A stretch of 13,720 bases of DNA from assembly GCA_964373925.1 (NCBI GenBank), contig CAYJWS010000029.1, forward strand, positions 1 to 13,720, written 5' to 3'. The stretch is from CAYJWS01 sp964373925. GTDB taxonomy: Bacteria; Patescibacteriota; Patescibacteriia; Buchananbacterales; GWA2-38-13. Below, in pieces: positions 11,585-13,720 of this stretch. The position numbers and the translations under genes are program-made. The notes beneath the pieces are model-generated. The model made no database searches, was not told where the DNA came from, and saw nothing but the letters and a program-made list of their open reading frames with translations. The first letter of the stretch is position 1. Every line of letters starts with the position of its first letter.

Positions 11585-13489
11585 TTATTGTAAAATCTCG
11601 CCAAAGTCGCCTAATAGTATATTATTCTTTTCAGAAAGACCCGCGTTTATTTCTAAAACATACTTGGCGGGGGAGAGCGAAGTAAATGTTTTTGGATACG
11701 TTTGCGGAGAAAGATTTCTAGTTATATCAACTACTTGAAAACCGCCATCCATCCATATGATATCGATGGGAAACTTCATGTCCTTCATCCAAAAATTTTG
11801 AAACGCCGCTTGGTCAAAAACAAAAAGCATGCCTTGGTTATCTTTCATTCCCGCGCGGCCCGAAAGCCCGCGCGACCGCTCCTCTTGCGTCTGCGCGACC
11901 TCAACTTGAAATACGGCGCTTCCAAGCTGAAAGCGCGTTTGATCCGGCAATTGGTTCTTATTGAACGCACCCAAAACATCATCAACAACTATTTTGTTAG
12001 TCGCCTCATCGCGCGCGCGGAAGAGCGGTTGGTGATTCTTGGCATAGAATATATAAAAAACTAGCCCAAAGACAATAAAAAACCGTGTAATGAGCTTAGT
12101 ATTTTTCGAAGGATTTTGTGGCGACGATTTTTTGTTATATTGAAACCACTCAAAAATACTCACTCCAATAATCAGCCACAATAAACCCAAAAGATATCCG
12201 CCCCACACATCGCTTAAAAAATGAACGCCTAAATAGAGCCTGCTAAAGCCAATAGCAAAAATAATAATCAAGCCAAAAAACAAGATATTAATTTTGCTTC
12301 TCCATAATGTAGCACTCCGAAACAAAATATATGTTATAAATCCGTAAAAAGCCGCGGCAATCGCGGCGTGTCCGCTTGGAAAAGAAAAAGAATTTTCAGT
12401 ATAAACGGCAACATCGGGCCTTGGGCGGCGAAATGCCAACTTTCCCAAAAAAACAAAAAGCTCGCTTCCCGCAAGAGTTATCCAGAGCGACAATACATAA
12501 CTTTTTTTCTTCCATATGATAAAAATACAGCTAGCTATAACGGCAAAAACAACAACAATCTGCCAATTGCCCAGTAGGGTGATCCAAAAAAAAGTTTTTA
12601 TAAGCAACGCATTCCGAAAAACAGGCAGTAGGTTTGCCACCCTAACGTCAACAAAAACTATTTGATCAGAGGTAATAATATCTTCAATAATACCAAGAGC
12701 GAGCGAAAATATATAAACAAAAGATATGCCTAAAAACGTAAGAGGAAGTCCGGTAAATTTTTTTTTATCAAATCTTTTTTGCAAAAACTTAAAAAAACTT
12801 AAATGTTTATTAATAAATTTTTTTACATCTGGGTTGGTAATAATAGCTTCCTGCACGGACAATGTAATTGAGCCCAGCAATATAAAAAACTGCTTGCTCT
12901 TCCGAACTATAATTCTAATAAGAACTGTTGAAAGAAATAATAATACAAGAAAAATCCCCGCGCGCGTCGACCATACCCCGATAATAGGTAATGCGCTTCC
13001 AAAAAAATAACCCAAAAAAAGAAACGTTACCGACCAAAGCACTGCGCTTATCACATTCCAAAATACAAATATTTTTTTATCCATACTTGAGAGGCCCGCG
13101 ATAAAAGGCACTATTGGCCGCAGGGGCCCTATAAACCTTCCCAAAAATATGCTTTTATTTCCATACTTTTTAAAAAATTTTTCTCCTTTTTGTAGGTAGC
13201 TCTGTTTTAATATTGTATTTTCATCGCTAAAAAATCGCGTTCCCTTTGTTCCCAAATAGTAGCTTATGCTATCACCAAGTATCGCGCCTATAGTCGCAAA
13301 CCAAATCAAGTCTCCAATATCAAGATACCCCTGCGCTGATAGGAAACCAAAAAAACCCAGAAGAATAGTTCCGGGAACAATCAACCCAATAAACGGCAAT
13401 GACTCTGCCAAAGAGGTGAGCAATAGCACCCAGTACCCAAAAATTCCAAGGCTGTCAATGGTTGGCAAAATTGAATTAAAAAAATTCAT
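11585..13489 (-). CDS. DedA - PAP2 phosphatase - DUF192 fusion membrane protein
   Basis: Three families are joined in one frame. Residues are numbered from an open upstream ATG at 13627 (680 residues); the ATG at 13489 is residue 47 and is preferred because it gives the usual DedA N-terminus (MNFFNSILPTIDSLGIFGYW). Domain 1 (about 60-245) is DedA/SNARE-associated: GDSISYYLG at 118-126 and GRFIGPLRPIVPFIAG at 163-178, a family linked to lipid flipping and membrane homeostasis. Domain 2 (about 295-495) is a PAP2 acid phosphatase with all three motifs: KLAFRRPRP (396-404), PSGH (417-420) and SRLYLGVHFLSD (462-473), as in undecaprenyl-diphosphate or lipid phosphatases. After a further TM helix (about 513-529) comes an extracytoplasmic DUF192 domain (about 565-680): ERSRGLSGRAGM, GMLFVFD, FWMKDMKFPIDIIWMD. 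It probably dephosphorylates and handles lipid carriers at the membrane. No stop or frameshift interrupts it. Confidence 0.9.
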   Translation of the reverse strand: MNFFNSILPTIDSLGIFGYWVLLLTSLAESLPFIGLIVPGTILLGFFGFLSAQGYLDIGDLIWFATIGAILGDSISYYLGTKGTRFFSDENTILKQSYLQKGEKFFKKYGNKSIFLGRFIGPLRPIVPFIAGLSSMDKKIFVFWNVISAVLWSVTFLFLGYFFGSALPIIGVWSTRAGIFLVLLFLSTVLIRIIVRKSKQFFILLGSITLSVQEAIITNPDVKKFINKHLSFFKFLQKRFDKKKFTGLPLTFLGISFVYIFSLALGIIEDIITSDQIVFVDVRVANLLPVFRNALLIKTFFWITLLGNWQIVVVFAVIASCIFIIWKKKSYVLSLWITLAGSELFVFLGKLAFRRPRPDVAVYTENSFSFPSGHAAIAAAFYGFITYILFRSATLWRSKINILFFGLIIIFAIGFSRLYLGVHFLSDVWGGYLLGLLWLIIGVSIFEWFQYNKKSSPQNPSKNTKLITRFFIVFGLVFYIFYAKNHQPLFRARDEATNKIVVDDVLGAFNKNQLPDQTRFQLGSAVFQVEVAQTQEERSRGLSGRAGMKDNQGMLFVFDQAAFQNFWMKDMKFPIDIIWMDGGFQVVDITRNLSPQTYPKTFTSLSPAKYVLEINAGLSEKNNILLGDFGEILQ

Positions 13490-13684
13490 AATTATATATA
13501 TAGCTACAATATGATCAATGTACGCATTAGAAATTTCCGTTTCACGAATCACCTTTTGACCAAAACTCATCACGAGACGTAAAGCATAAATAAGCTGGAT
13601 AATCGGCAAATCTGAAATGGTGGTCATTATACCAAAAAATTCGGACTCATTTCCAGCAGAACCCCGACTAATGTGCCACGCGCG

Positions 13685-13714
13685 CCTGCCTGCCGAAGCC
13701 TCGGCGCAGGCAGG
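13685..13714. repeat. GC-rich palindromic repeat at the right edge
   Basis: CCTGCCTGC (13685-13693) and GCAGGCAGG (13706-13714) are inverted copies, with an inner CGA/TCG pairing. It lies upstream of the DedA-fusion gene and resembles dispersed palindromes frequent in this type of genome. The element may continue past the window. Confidence 0.7.
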
Positions 13715-13720
13715 GAGCGC

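Noticed and set aside
13490..13627. N-terminal 46-codon extension of the DedA fusion
   Set aside because: The frame is open, but the DedA N-terminus begins at the internal ATG and a TATAAT box overlaps the upstream ATG; left as an alternative start.

Overview
The window looks like part of a small, AT-rich bacterial genome, most likely a member of the Candidate Phyla Radiation (Patescibacteria, Parcubacteria-like). This is inferred from gene content: a VirB2/TrbC-like pilin with a short signal peptide, a long HlyD-type adaptor paired with a MacB-like exporter, a DedA-PAP2-DUF192 fusion, nearly universal lack of Shine-Dalgarno sequences, and many short GC-rich palindromic repeats between genes. 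No rRNA or other firm taxonomic marker is present.

Layout. Positions 246-2843 hold a leftward housekeeping group: thioredoxin, RNase HII, a SAM methyltransferase, a small membrane protein and a YraN-family nuclease-fold protein. Positions 2844-4282 are a 1.4 kb AT-rich divergent spacer. It carries tRNA-Ala(GGC), a 16-bp palindrome with the form of a ParB-binding parS site, two long perfect inverted repeats and dispersed repeat debris. Positions 4283-8443 hold a rightward exporter cluster: an AbrB-like regulator, an HlyD/MacA-like adaptor, a MacB-like ATPase and a MacB/FtsX permease. A VirB2-like pilin follows, with its own promoter and a strong terminator. The right end (11585-13627) is a leftward three-domain membrane protein gene.

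The most unusual part is a self-contained cassette at 9090-11407. A near-consensus promoter is followed by four stem-loops, a perfect Shine-Dalgarno sequence (the only one in the window), a 579-codon gene, two more stem-loops and a strong terminator. Five of the six stem-loops share one geometry despite different sequences: an outer stem of 8-10 bp ending in GAC(A)/(T)GTC, an internal loop of exactly 11 + 11 nt, an inner stem of 4-5 bp and a loop of 3-6 nt. The protein reads as a divergent, enlarged member of the IS110/Piv recombinase family (RuvC-like N-terminal part, Transposase_20-like C-terminal part). IS110 enzymes are guided by bridge RNAs whose internal loops read DNA with both strands of the loop. 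I therefore propose that this locus is an IS110-related system with an array of separate, variable two-sided guide hairpins on both sides of the protein gene. The geometry and covariation are directly visible; the family assignment and guide function are inference.

The other genes are ordinary. The exporter genes would form a tripartite-like ABC efflux or secretion unit, and the left group is housekeeping.
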